NCBI GenBank assembly: GCA_021399405.1
Contig: JAAFKL010000360.1
Coordinates: 1-8,247 of the forward strand
Length of the DNA: 8,247 bases
Source: Candidatus Heimdallarchaeota archaeon
GTDB lineage: Archaea > Asgardarchaeota > Heimdallarchaeia > Heimdallarchaeales > Kariarchaeaceae
Reading direction: 5' to 3'
Shown here: positions 1-6,406 of the stretch, one piece after another
How the letters are laid out: every line of letters starts with the position of its first letter
Numbering within the stretch: position 1 is the first letter of the stretch
Notes under the pieces: generated by a model
Told to the model about the DNA's origin: nothing
What the model saw: only the letters and a program-made list of their open reading frames with translations
The model's database searches: none
Translations under genes and position numbers: made by a program

Positions 1-320
1 ATTGTTACAATAAGGTGATGAGTTCTTGATTCTTCCATTTTATGAATCGCTTCATTTAGTGATTCAGATTCATCAATAGTTATTAGATTAGTAGACATGA
101 TCTTGTTTAACGTTGTTTCTAATCCATCACTACCTGACCTTAAGATTTCTATCATAATATCTTGGTTAGTTATTATTCCAATCGCTTTATTCTTTACTTG
201 AGTAACGATCACCGATCCAACACTATGTTTCACCATTTTCTCCATCGCATTAATAACAGTGTCTGATGGTGTAGCAATTACTAGTTTATCCCAATGAACC
301 ATTGCGTCTCTGACTTGCAT
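1..320 (-). CDS. CBS-domain-pair protein (partial, C-terminus beyond window)
   Basis: The reverse strand reads openly from an ATG at 320 to the window edge, giving 106 codons that begin MQVRDAMVHWDKLVI. The first CBS domain covers roughly residues 5-60, with the typical GSVIV and GIITNQDI (48-55) strands. The second begins near residue 74 with MSTNLITIDESESLNEAI and is cut off. CBS pairs bind adenine nucleotides or similar ligands and act as regulatory modules. Stand-alone archaeal proteins of about 130-150 residues are common, so probably only a few dozen residues are missing, although a fused effector domain beyond the edge cannot be excluded. The start is supported by a GAGGAA stretch at 328-333, seven bases upstream of ATG, and an AT-rich TATA-like element near 350-360. 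This is one of few genes here with a plausible Shine-Dalgarno sequence. The ligand and regulated target are not evident. Confidence 0.88.
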   Translation of the reverse strand, partial: MQVRDAMVHWDKLVIATPSDTVINAMEKMVKHSVGSVIVTQVKNKAIGIITNQDIMIEILRSGSDGLETTLNKIMSTNLITIDESESLNEAIHKMEESRTHHLIVT

Positions 321-477
321 TTTCCTATTCCTCGAAAAGTTAGAAATTAGTATTATATTTCCGATTAATATATTCTTTGGGAGATTAAAAATGGTAATAG
401 TTAGTTTCGAAAAAAACACACAAATATTCAAATCAATTAATCAGATAGGTCATAATTAGATCGATTTATTAATTTCA

Positions 478-505
478 AATGATCGAATAAAATCATTCGA
501 TCGTT
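478..505. repeat. Inverted repeat, possible terminator hairpin of the MoaD-like gene
   Basis: Arms 478-488 (AATGATCGAAT) and 495-505 (ATTCGATCGTT) pair over 11 positions with one G-U wobble around a six-base loop. The element lies about 20 bases past the stop of the minus-strand MoaD-like gene, which suggests a 3'-end structure. No strong T-run follows it on that strand, so an operator or simply an AT-rich palindrome is equally possible. Confidence 0.35.
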
Positions 506-525
506 GAGATGGGATTATTTTTTAC

Positions 526-777
526 TTAACCACCGCCTACTGGGATAGTCACAAAAATTTCATCATATTCTTGCAGGACATAGTTTCTGGTGATTCTTTC
601 GGTTTCACCACCAGGATTTGTAGCATATAATTGAAACATTCGAATTTCTTGCGAATTATAACCTAAATCTGCTAATAGTGTCTTGATCTTTGTATTTTCT
701 TCTAAATCCCAAGAAAATACTCTTGCTAAATCTGCGGGTCTTCTGATTAATGCCATTAAGGTCACTTTTATCTTCAT
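526..777 (-). CDS. MoaD/ThiS-family ubiquitin-like sulfur carrier protein
   Basis: This 83-residue protein has the size and layout of the MoaD/ThiS beta-grasp family. It has an N-terminal strand (MKIKVTLMA), a helix-containing middle with KTLLADLGYN, then YVLQEYDEIFVTIP and the C-terminal tail VGGG. The terminal Gly-Gly is the site where an E1-like enzyme (MoeB/ThiF/UbaA type) forms an adenylate and then a thiocarboxylate. Family roles are sulfur donation in molybdopterin synthesis, tRNA thiolation, cysteine synthesis (CysO type) and archaeal protein modification (SAMP type). The sequence does not say which applies. The ATG at 777 is the first start after an in-frame stop at 784-786, and it leaves a proper first beta strand. 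No Shine-Dalgarno sequence is seen. The MocA-like gene nearby fits a molybdopterin role, and the cysteine-synthase homologue leaves a CysO-like role open. Neither an E1 enzyme nor MoaE is in the window. Confidence 0.8.
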   Translation of the reverse strand: MKIKVTLMALIRRPADLARVFSWDLEENTKIKTLLADLGYNSQEIRMFQLYATNPGGETERITRNYVLQEYDEIFVTIPVGGG

Positions 778-994
778 TTGAACTCACGGATTTTATTCAT
801 TGCATCAGCTGTCAATAGTAAATGACGCATATAATATCTAAAAATACGGCTTATAAATTAGATTTTTGGTGAACTTTGATTTGGTATCTTTCCCATACTG
901 ACGGATTAAATTAGAGCAAATATTTACGTAATTAATTGTAAGATGACTACTTTCTGAGCTGAATTTTTTTGTATACTTTGTTTAATTTGATTTT
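778..994. promoter_or_regulatory. Divergent intergenic region with TATA-like elements
   Basis: This 217-base AT-rich gap separates the minus-strand MoaD-like gene from the plus-strand amidohydrolase and must hold both 5' ends. Candidate archaeal TATA boxes are TTGTATAC near 969-976, about 22 bases before the GTG start (fitting a leaderless transcript, though slightly close), TTATAAAT at 851-858, which is near-symmetric and could serve either direction, and TTATATGC on the minus strand near 827-834, which would give the MoaD-like gene a leader of roughly 25-30 bases. No small gene is evident. Calls are by eye. Confidence 0.35.
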
Positions 995-2467
995 GTGACT
1001 GACGAGGTTCTTTTTGCAAGAGCAAGATTTCTAATTCCAATGACTAAAACTGATGGTAAATTGGACCGTATCAAAGATGGATATATCCTAGCAGGGAAAA
1101 CAATTCGCGAATTAGGTACGTATTCTGAAGCCATTGGTAGGCGGATCATAGAGGAATTTGGATCAAACTTGAAAGTCCTTGGTAATCCTAGAGATGTCGT
1201 TAGGCTAATGGATCTTGAGATGCAAAATGGAGTGTTATTACCTGGATTTGTGAAAGGTCATGGTCACGATCATGAATCAGTCCTTATTGGTTTGGCAAGG
1301 GATCTACCTCTTACTGCTTGGTTAGATGAAGCAATTAACGTATTCACAGGATTTCTTCATGAGAATCAAGATTCATTAATGCATGAATTTGGAAAATCAC
1401 CATACTACATAGCTTATATCAAGGCACGATTGGATGATATATCATTTGGTATCACGTCGGCATTGACTCATCATTGTAATTTCAATAAATATCATGTGGA
1501 CGAGCTTGTTGCTGCAAATGAGTTTGCGGGAACTAGAATTTTTATTGCTGTTGGATCTCAAGATCGACATTACGATTCCCGTATTCTTGATACACCGGAA
1601 GAGGCTGTTGCACGATTGAATACACTGGAATCAAAGCATGGCCACTTAGAAAGAACAAAGATTATTCCAGGACCTGATCAACTATTTTCTAATGGACCGG
1701 AATTACTCAAAGCGTTGAAAAAGTGGGCAAATGAGAGAAATAAATTATTGCATATACATTCATCAGAAGAACCAGAAACAACAAAATGGTTCACCAAGGA
1801 ATATGGAATGACACCGATTGAATATGCTGAGTCAATTCAATTTTTGGATAAAAATACCATGTTGGCACATCAAGTGAATAATACAGAACACGATCTAGAT
1901 TTAATTCAAAAATCTGGTGCAATGGTTGTCCACAACCCCTTGGCTAATACTATTCTGGGCTCAGGGATGCCTCCGGTACTCGAGATGATGAAAAGAAATA
2001 TTCCACTTTGTTTTTCAACGGATGGATCGGGTTCAGCCGATAATCAAAACATGCTCTCTGCCGCTAGATTAGCTTCTCAATATCAAAAGGCACTACATCA
2101 AGATGCGAGAGTGCTTGATGCAGAAGAATCGTTGTTAAGAATCACTTCCCATCCAGCAAAAATTCTTGGATTAAATGCAGGGACTCTTGAAGTAGGTAAA
2201 GATAGTGATTTTCTCTTATTTGATCTATCTAAACCCAATGTGACACCTACTCGATTAGAAACTGTGGTTGAAAATTTAATCTGGGCATCGGCTGGAAATG
2301 AAATTAAACATGTGGTTGCAAATGGGCAGTTGTTAGTAGAGAATTATGAGTTTAAAACTTTAGATTTGAATGAAATATTGACTGATGTCCAAAAGCTTGC
2401 AGATATGTTTGAGGAATACAAAGCAGATATTAAGACGAAATCTGAAACTGGTGTTAGGAGTCAGTAA
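995..2467 (+). CDS. ATZ/TRZ-type metal-dependent amidohydrolase (COG0402)
   Basis: This 490-residue enzyme belongs to the amidohydrolase superfamily group that includes SsnA, guanine deaminase and chlorohydrolases, which remove amino or halo groups from nitrogen heterocycles. Metal-ligand motifs appear in order: HGH (His89, His91), HIHSSEE (His253, His255, Glu258), LAHQ (His292) and STDGS (Asp343). The segment HNPLANTILGSGMPPV (313-328) is the usual substrate-side loop, and GLARDLPLTAWLDE (99-112) matches the family. Beta-sandwich strands lie at both ends. At 490 residues it exceeds the usual 430-460, with extra sequence near 42-78. The GTG at 995 is the first start after an in-frame stop at 983-985 and begins a proper first strand (DEVLFARARFLIP). 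No Shine-Dalgarno sequence precedes it. It lies 9 bases before the MocA-like gene and is probably co-transcribed with it. The substrate is unknown; purine or N-heterocycle deamination is an inference from family and context. Confidence 0.85.
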   Translation: MTDEVLFARARFLIPMTKTDGKLDRIKDGYILAGKTIRELGTYSEAIGRRIIEEFGSNLKVLGNPRDVVRLMDLEMQNGVLLPGFVKGHGHDHESVLIGLARDLPLTAWLDEAINVFTGFLHENQDSLMHEFGKSPYYIAYIKARLDDISFGITSALTHHCNFNKYHVDELVAANEFAGTRIFIAVGSQDRHYDSRILDTPEEAVARLNTLESKHGHLERTKIIPGPDQLFSNGPELLKALKKWANERNKLLHIHSSEEPETTKWFTKEYGMTPIEYAESIQFLDKNTMLAHQVNNTEHDLDLIQKSGAMVVHNPLANTILGSGMPPVLEMMKRNIPLCFSTDGSGSADNQNMLSAARLASQYQKALHQDARVLDAEESLLRITSHPAKILGLNAGTLEVGKDSDFLLFDLSKPNVTPTRLETVVENLIWASAGNEIKHVVANGQLLVENYEFKTLDLNEILTDVQKLADMFEEYKADIKTKSETGVRSQ

Positions 2468-2476
2468 ATTTCACAA

Positions 2477-3088
2477 ATGCCAATAAAAATTGCCTCACTT
2501 ATTCTCGCTGCTGGTGCTAGTACAAGATTTGAAGGCAATAAATTTCTAACAAAACTAGGTGATCAAAAATTATTGGAACGCACTTTGGAGTCGTTTATTA
2601 CTCATGAAGAGCTCCAAAAAGATGTCATTGTGGTGACAGGGCATTATACTAATGAACTTGAACCGGTTTTGAAAAATTATGAAGTGAAACAAATACACAA
2701 TCCATCGTTCAACCTTGGCATGAGTTCCTCGATCCAAATTGGAATGGAAGAATTGAAAGATAATATTCAGGAGTATAGTGGCATTCTGGTACATCCAGGT
2801 GACATCCCTTTCATCACAACACAAGATCTTGAAAGACTAATATCATGCCACAAAGCCTCTCCAAGCAAAATTATCATTCCTAAGTTCAATAGTAAACGAG
2901 GGCACCCAATAATAATTCCCAACATAATGTTTGAAGAATTGGATAGGATAGGCGAAGAAACCAACGGCTTGAGGGGGCTGATTAGAGCGAGCGATTCTGT
3001 AATAAAATATGTAAATGTAAACAATCAGGGAATTTTAGAGGATATAGATACAAAAAAAGATCTTGACGAGTTGTCCCATTTACATTAA
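2477..3088 (+). CDS. mocA: MocA-like molybdenum cofactor nucleotidyltransferase
   Basis: This 203-residue NTP-transferase-fold protein fits MocA, which transfers CMP from CTP to molybdopterin to make the cytosine dinucleotide cofactor used by xanthine-dehydrogenase-type hydroxylases. The N-terminal nucleotide loop LAAGASTRF (10-18) with Lys22 is clear. NPSFNLGMSSSIQIG (75-89) is a strong MocA signature. HPGDIPF (106-112) carries the metal-binding Asp, RGHPIIIP follows, and EDIDTKKDL near the end is the usual closing motif. Length is normal. The related MobA (GMP transfer) normally has LAGG and a GG-rich loop, so MocA fits better, though another sugar or nucleotide transferase cannot be excluded. 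The ATG is 9 bases after the amidohydrolase stop and has no well-spaced Shine-Dalgarno sequence (an AGGAG lies 16 bases upstream), suggesting translation coupled to the upstream gene. The hydroxylase that would use the cofactor is not in the window. Confidence 0.8.
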   Translation: MPIKIASLILAAGASTRFEGNKFLTKLGDQKLLERTLESFITHEELQKDVIVVTGHYTNELEPVLKNYEVKQIHNPSFNLGMSSSIQIGMEELKDNIQEYSGILVHPGDIPFITTQDLERLISCHKASPSKIIIPKFNSKRGHPIIIPNIMFEELDRIGEETNGLRGLIRASDSVIKYVNVNNQGILEDIDTKKDLDELSHLH

Positions 3089-3115
3089 GACTAGGTAATT
3101 CAATCGAATATGATA

Positions 3116-3133
3116 TTTTGTCTGATGACAAAA
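3116..3133 (+). terminator. Short hairpin after the mocA-like gene
   Basis: TTTTGTC (3116-3122) and GACAAAA (3127-3133) form a perfect seven-base-pair stem with loop TGAT, 27 bases after the mocA stop. It could help end or stabilise the amidohydrolase-mocA transcript. No T-run follows directly, only a pyrimidine-rich stretch, so the terminator call is tentative. Confidence 0.35.
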
Positions 3134-3148
3134 CAAAACCATTCCTTC

Positions 3149-3201
3149 TCTCTTATTTCAAAAGAGAAAAAGTTTTTATTAATGCGAGATAGTTCATTTT
3201 A
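3149..3201 (+). promoter_or_regulatory. Likely promoter of the PLP-enzyme gene with an adjacent inverted repeat
   Basis: An AT-rich box TTTTATTA (3174-3181) preceded by a purine-rich BRE-like stretch (GAGAAAAAG) lies 21-28 bases before the ATG at 3202, the spacing expected for a leaderless archaeal transcript. Immediately upstream, TCTCTT (3149-3154) and AAGAGA (3162-3167) form an inverted repeat that could be an operator. Both are visual calls. Confidence 0.45.
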
Positions 3202-4140
3202 ATGTCATTAGATCTATATTCAACAATATATCAGACTATTGGAAACACACCAGTTGTAAAACTGAATTCTGTAGTTCCCGCTAATGCGGCAGATGTTTAT
3301 CTGAAAATGGAATCATTCAATCCGACCGGTTCTTACAAAGATAGAATGGCCTGGGCAATGATTGAAGAAGCTGAAAAACGAGGGGAATTAAAATCCGGAA
3401 TGTCAGTATTGGAATATACAGGGGGAAGTACAGGTACATCACTAGCATTTGTCTGTGCGGGCAAGGGTTATCCATTTAATGTCGTTTCTACCGATGCTAC
3501 TGCAAAAGAAAAATTAGACACCATGAAGGCATTTGGAGCAAATTTAATCATGGAACAAAGTGTGGATGGTAAAACTACACCCGAGCTGATAAAACGAATG
3601 ATCAAGAAAGCAACAGAACTTTCCAAAGACCCGTCAACTTATTTTACAGATCAATTAAACAACAATGATTCGATTTTGGGGTACGAAAGCATAGGCAGAG
3701 AATTGGTGAAGCAATTTGAAGAAATTACTGCCTTCTGTGGAATGGTTGGAACAGCAGGGATGATAATGGGAGTATCGAAATCATTGAAAAAAGCAAACAA
3801 AAAGACAAAAATAATTGTTCTTGAACCCGCAGAATCACCATTTCTCTCTTCGGGAGAATCAGGGCCACATAATGTGGAAGGAACAGGAATTGGATTTGCA
3901 CCTCCTTTATTGGATAAAAAATTTTATGATGAAATAAGAACTGTGAAAGAGGAAGAAGGAAGGCAGATGGCTAGATCCTTGGCGAAGCAAGAGGGAATAT
4001 TCGTTGGAACCTCAAGCGGTTTAAATGTAGTTGGTGCAATTAAGTTGGCAAAAGAATTAGGTCCTGGCAATAATGTAGTCACAGTTGCAGTTGATACTGG
4101 ATTGAAATATTTGGATGGGGATTTATTTTCTGGTGAATGA
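3202..4140 (+). CDS. Cysteine synthase family PLP-dependent enzyme
   Basis: This 312-residue fold-type II PLP protein has the usual length and order of CysK/CysM. TIGNTPVVKL (12-21) is the standard N-terminus. NPTGSYKDR (40-48) carries the Schiff-base lysine, Lys46. The substrate-loop position reads TGGSTGT (73-79). GTAGMIMG (183-190) is the phosphate loop, EPAESP follows, GTSSGLN is at 269-275, and DTG at 298-300 matches the serine/threonine that contacts the pyridine nitrogen. Family members make cysteine from O-acetylserine, O-phosphoserine or similar donors plus sulfide or a thiocarboxylate carrier. The substrate loop differs from canonical TSGNT, having Ser where CysK has Asn, so it may be a divergent subgroup with another substrate. 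The start is an ATG without Shine-Dalgarno but with a well-placed TATA-like box. It stands apart from the mocA operon by 113 bases and converges with the MFS gene. Confidence 0.85.
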   Translation: MSLDLYSTIYQTIGNTPVVKLNSVVPANAADVYLKMESFNPTGSYKDRMAWAMIEEAEKRGELKSGMSVLEYTGGSTGTSLAFVCAGKGYPFNVVSTDATAKEKLDTMKAFGANLIMEQSVDGKTTPELIKRMIKKATELSKDPSTYFTDQLNNNDSILGYESIGRELVKQFEEITAFCGMVGTAGMIMGVSKSLKKANKKTKIIVLEPAESPFLSSGESGPHNVEGTGIGFAPPLLDKKFYDEIRTVKEEEGRQMARSLAKQEGIFVGTSSGLNVVGAIKLAKELGPGNNVVTVAVDTGLKYLDGDLFSGE

Positions 4141-4198
4141 AACACTCTGAGTTTAATAATTGAGAGTATTAAATCAAGAAAATTTCCACTTCATTCAT
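4141..4198. terminator. Convergent intergenic region with weak hairpin
   Basis: These 58 bases separate the 3' ends of the PLP-enzyme gene and the minus-strand MFS gene. ACTCT (4144-4148) and AGAGT (4163-4167) can pair around a 14-base loop, and short T-rich stretches occur in both directions. A shared termination zone is expected here, but no strong terminator is visible. Confidence 0.25.
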
Positions 4199-5485
4199 CT
4201 ACATTGAGACTGTGTTAATAGATCTCTCTTTTCTTATTCTCAAGGTTGATTTTATTACAATAAGAATTGAAATAATCGCAACGCCGAATGAGGCTACAAA
4301 CGTCCCTTCTCTACTATATCCATAAAATAGAGGAGAAATGAACCCTGCAACCGATGTTCCTAAAATTAGTAATGAGCTTGTGATACCAAATACTAAGGAG
4401 AACTGATCAACCTTAATTGTTTTGTTGAGTCGAGTGATCTCCATAGTGATAAACGCACTAAAACCAAAATTTAAAAGAAAATACCCGAGAATGAAATACG
4501 TTATACTGTATGATGATAATGTTATGAGAAAGGTACTAACCAATACCATAATCCACCCTATTAGACGCATAATTTCATCCTGTACATATTGGTATAATTT
4601 ACCAACAATCGGTGCCCATATTACTTGTACTAGGGAACCCGCACCCGTAATTAAACCAAGATTTGTTAAGCTCATTCCCAGTACATTGAACCCATAAATA
4701 GAGTAAACTGATGTGATAAGACCAAATATCACTCCTGTGGTAAAAAAGAGAAATATCCCTTCCTGAACACTATGATCTTTTAAGACACTGTAATCACGTT
4801 TTGTGGATGAAGATTCGATAGGATCTAAATTAAGATCCATTTTTTGATCTGGCGCAATCTTAGAAAAAATTGTCGGAATCACTCCAAGAAGTATTGTAAA
4901 CAAAATTAAATCGAAAAGAATTATTCCCAGGGAAACATATATTATGTAATCTGGTGGATAATTATCAAGTATCCAAGCTAGTAAAGCAGGTCCAAGAAAA
5001 CCTCCTAATCCTGCCATTGAACTTAGTAGACCATTTTTCAAACCATTATCTCGAAATGATGCTGAAACTACACTTCGTCCACTCATGGCGATTATATTAA
5101 GTCCAAATCTTATGGTGCTTAATGCAATTATAAAAATCAGATTTGTACTAAATTGAATAATTAAGATAAGAGAAATCGCATATACAATATATGCAATAAT
5201 AAATGCCTTTTTTCGCCCGATCTTATCAGAGAGGATACCTGCAGGCACTCTTGTCAATGCTCCAATAAACAATGCAATTCCACTCATTATTGCCCATTGA
5301 TTTACAACTTCAATTTCGGTAAGATCATATTTAATTTGTAGATATAACGGAAAATTAGAAAGAAAGCCTCGAAATATAAAGAATCCAAGAATATAAGGTA
5401 TTAAAACCGGTGTCAATTCAATAATCGAAAGTTTGGCATTGTATTCGTCCGATTCTAATGATGGTTGTACTCCTGAAGTTTCCAA
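4199..5485 (-). CDS. Major facilitator superfamily (MFS) transporter
   Basis: This 428-residue integral membrane protein has twelve predicted hydrophobic helices in a 6+6 arrangement, split by a polar, charged central loop at about 210-240 (containing KMDLNLDPIESSSTKRDYS). The MFS signature between helices 2 and 3 is clear: GILSDKIGRKK (83-93). It sits in the cytoplasmic membrane and probably moves a small solute by a cation-coupled mechanism. The sequence gives no substrate. The neighbouring catabolic-type hydrolases suggest a nucleobase, amino acid or drug-like compound, as inference only. The start is TTG at 5483-5485, the first possible start after an in-frame stop at 5492-5494. A later start would cut into the first helix, because the next Met is at residue 67. 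Minus-strand AT-rich boxes near 5509-5518 and 5521-5530 could be its promoter. It converges with the PLP-enzyme gene. Confidence 0.85.
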   Translation of the reverse strand: METSGVQPSLESDEYNAKLSIIELTPVLIPYILGFFIFRGFLSNFPLYLQIKYDLTEIEVVNQWAIMSGIALFIGALTRVPAGILSDKIGRKKAFIIAYIVYAISLILIIQFSTNLIFIIALSTIRFGLNIIAMSGRSVVSASFRDNGLKNGLLSSMAGLGGFLGPALLAWILDNYPPDYIIYVSLGIILFDLILFTILLGVIPTIFSKIAPDQKMDLNLDPIESSSTKRDYSVLKDHSVQEGIFLFFTTGVIFGLITSVYSIYGFNVLGMSLTNLGLITGAGSLVQVIWAPIVGKLYQYVQDEIMRLIGWIMVLVSTFLITLSSYSITYFILGYFLLNFGFSAFITMEITRLNKTIKVDQFSLVFGITSSLLILGTSVAGFISPLFYGYSREGTFVASFGVAIISILIVIKSTLRIRKERSINTVSM

Positions 5486-5558
5486 ATTATCTTATTCCTA
5501 ATACAACGCAAAATACAAGATGATTAAATATTGTCTTATTACTATTTGTAGATTTTTC

Positions 5559-5575
5559 AATCAAATGATTTGATT
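5559..5575. repeat. Perfect 17-base palindrome upstream of the MFS gene
   Basis: AATCAAAT (5559-5566) and ATTTGATT (5568-5575) are exact inverted copies around one central G. The element lies 74-90 bases upstream of the MFS start and 54-70 bases past the stop of the preceding minus-strand gene. A perfect symmetric site with a one-base centre suits a dimeric regulator better than a hairpin. A chance AT-rich palindrome is possible. Confidence 0.35.
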
Positions 5576-5628
5576 AAGATTGAGAATATTATTTGACTCA
5601 ATTGAAATAAAGAGGAATAATATTGTCT

Positions 5629-6201
5629 TTATGTGATCGTCTCGAGTTTCTGTTGATATTTGAGTCCACGACCACACATGCAGAATGTTTCACTTAGACG
5701 AGCAGTCTGATAGCAACAAGGGTTAACCTTCTCATCCAAAATGATTGAATAAATTAATTTAGGTTTCTGAATGAGGAGTTTTCGGTTTTGGTTCAGTCCA
5801 TCATTTTCATCTGTAGATGGATAAGAGGAAAAAGTAATCCAATTATTTGGCCGTGGGTGATGTTGTTGTAATACTGGTTCATTTGGGGTTGTTGAATTAT
5901 CTGATCGGTTTTCTGCAATTTGTGAATATTCACTACGGGTTGTAGAGCGAATAGATGCTAATCTCTGATTATACAGTACGAATAATTGTCCTGCTATAAG
6001 GATTACAAAACCGAAGTACATTGCTGATTGATATATTAGTCCTATCAGAATGAATCCAAGGGCCACAATAAAAATCGTTTGAGTCCGAATTCGTTTACAT
6101 TCTACAGAACAATAGGTTTCAATCCATAGTCCATTTATCAGGACGCTATATTTGGGATCTGCAGGGTATGAACAATTAAAACATTCTCTATCTATCCACA
6201 T
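5629..6201 (-). CDS. Two-helix membrane protein with TRASH-like zinc finger
   Basis: I do not recognise this 190-residue protein as a named family. Its N-terminus has Cys7-X2-Cys10 and Cys31-X3-Cys35 (CFNC...YCSVEC), the spacing of a TRASH-like treble-clef zinc finger, a domain often seen in archaeal metal-sensing or trafficking proteins. Two hydrophobic helices follow (about 42-58 and 60-77) with a short turn, then a polar, low-complexity linker rich in Ser, Asn, Pro and Gln (about 80-130). Near the C-terminus PCCYQTARLSETFCMCGRG supplies Cys162, Cys163, Cys174 and Cys176, possibly a second metal site. The helices are too close for a large outside loop, so both cysteine clusters probably face the same side, likely the cytoplasm. 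The ATG at 6201 has no Shine-Dalgarno sequence, but an AT-rich stretch lies near 6219-6232, about 26 bases upstream. It is followed after 143 bases by the MFS gene in the same direction. Function is unknown. Confidence 0.75.
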   Translation of the reverse strand: MWIDRECFNCSYPADPKYSVLINGLWIETYCSVECKRIRTQTIFIVALGFILIGLIYQSAMYFGFVILIAGQLFVLYNQRLASIRSTTRSEYSQIAENRSDNSTTPNEPVLQQHHPRPNNWITFSSYPSTDENDGLNQNRKLLIQKPKLIYSIILDEKVNPCCYQTARLSETFCMCGRGLKYQQKLETIT

Positions 6202-6331
6202 TGGTTAAATATACCTAATTTTTACTATTAAGGTTATCTTCTAGGGAATATTGTAGCAATGACAATTTTGTTTTATTCAATTAATAATGTATATTCAACA
6301 AGTCATAACTACCTATAATATAGCGATTCAG

Positions 6332-6359
6332 ATCTATCTGTATAGATTCTTCTTTTTTT
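6332..6359 (+). terminator. Plus-strand hairpin followed by T7 tract
   Basis: ATCTAT (6332-6337) and ATAGAT (6342-6347) form a six-base-pair stem with loop CTGT, followed five bases later by seven T residues at 6353-6359. On the plus strand this looks like a terminator, yet both flanking genes are on the minus strand and no plus-strand gene lies just upstream. It may stop antisense transcription or be fortuitous. Confidence 0.25.
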
Positions 6360-6384
6360 GTTAATCATTAAATAAATATAGACT

Positions 6385-6399
6385 CGATTACGTCAATCG
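6385..6399 (-). terminator. Small stem-loop just past the ssnA stop
   Basis: CGATT (6385-6389) and AATCG (6395-6399) pair perfectly around a five-base loop, starting 8 bases beyond the ssnA stop codon on the minus strand. It is short and has no adjacent minus-strand T-run, only a T-rich stretch further on, so it is a weak candidate for the transcript end. Confidence 0.25.
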
Positions 6400-6406
6400 T
6401 ATTATG

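Noticed and set aside
2570..3024. Two minus-strand frames inside the mocA-like gene
   Set aside because: They lie wholly within a gene with clear family motifs on the other strand and show no motifs of their own.
3924..4145. Minus-strand frame overlapping the end of the PLP-enzyme gene
   Set aside because: It is antisense to conserved family motifs (GTSSGLN, DTG) and has no independent support.
4422..4697. Plus-strand frame inside the MFS gene
   Set aside because: It is antisense to transmembrane helices of a well-supported transporter and its sequence has no recognisable features.
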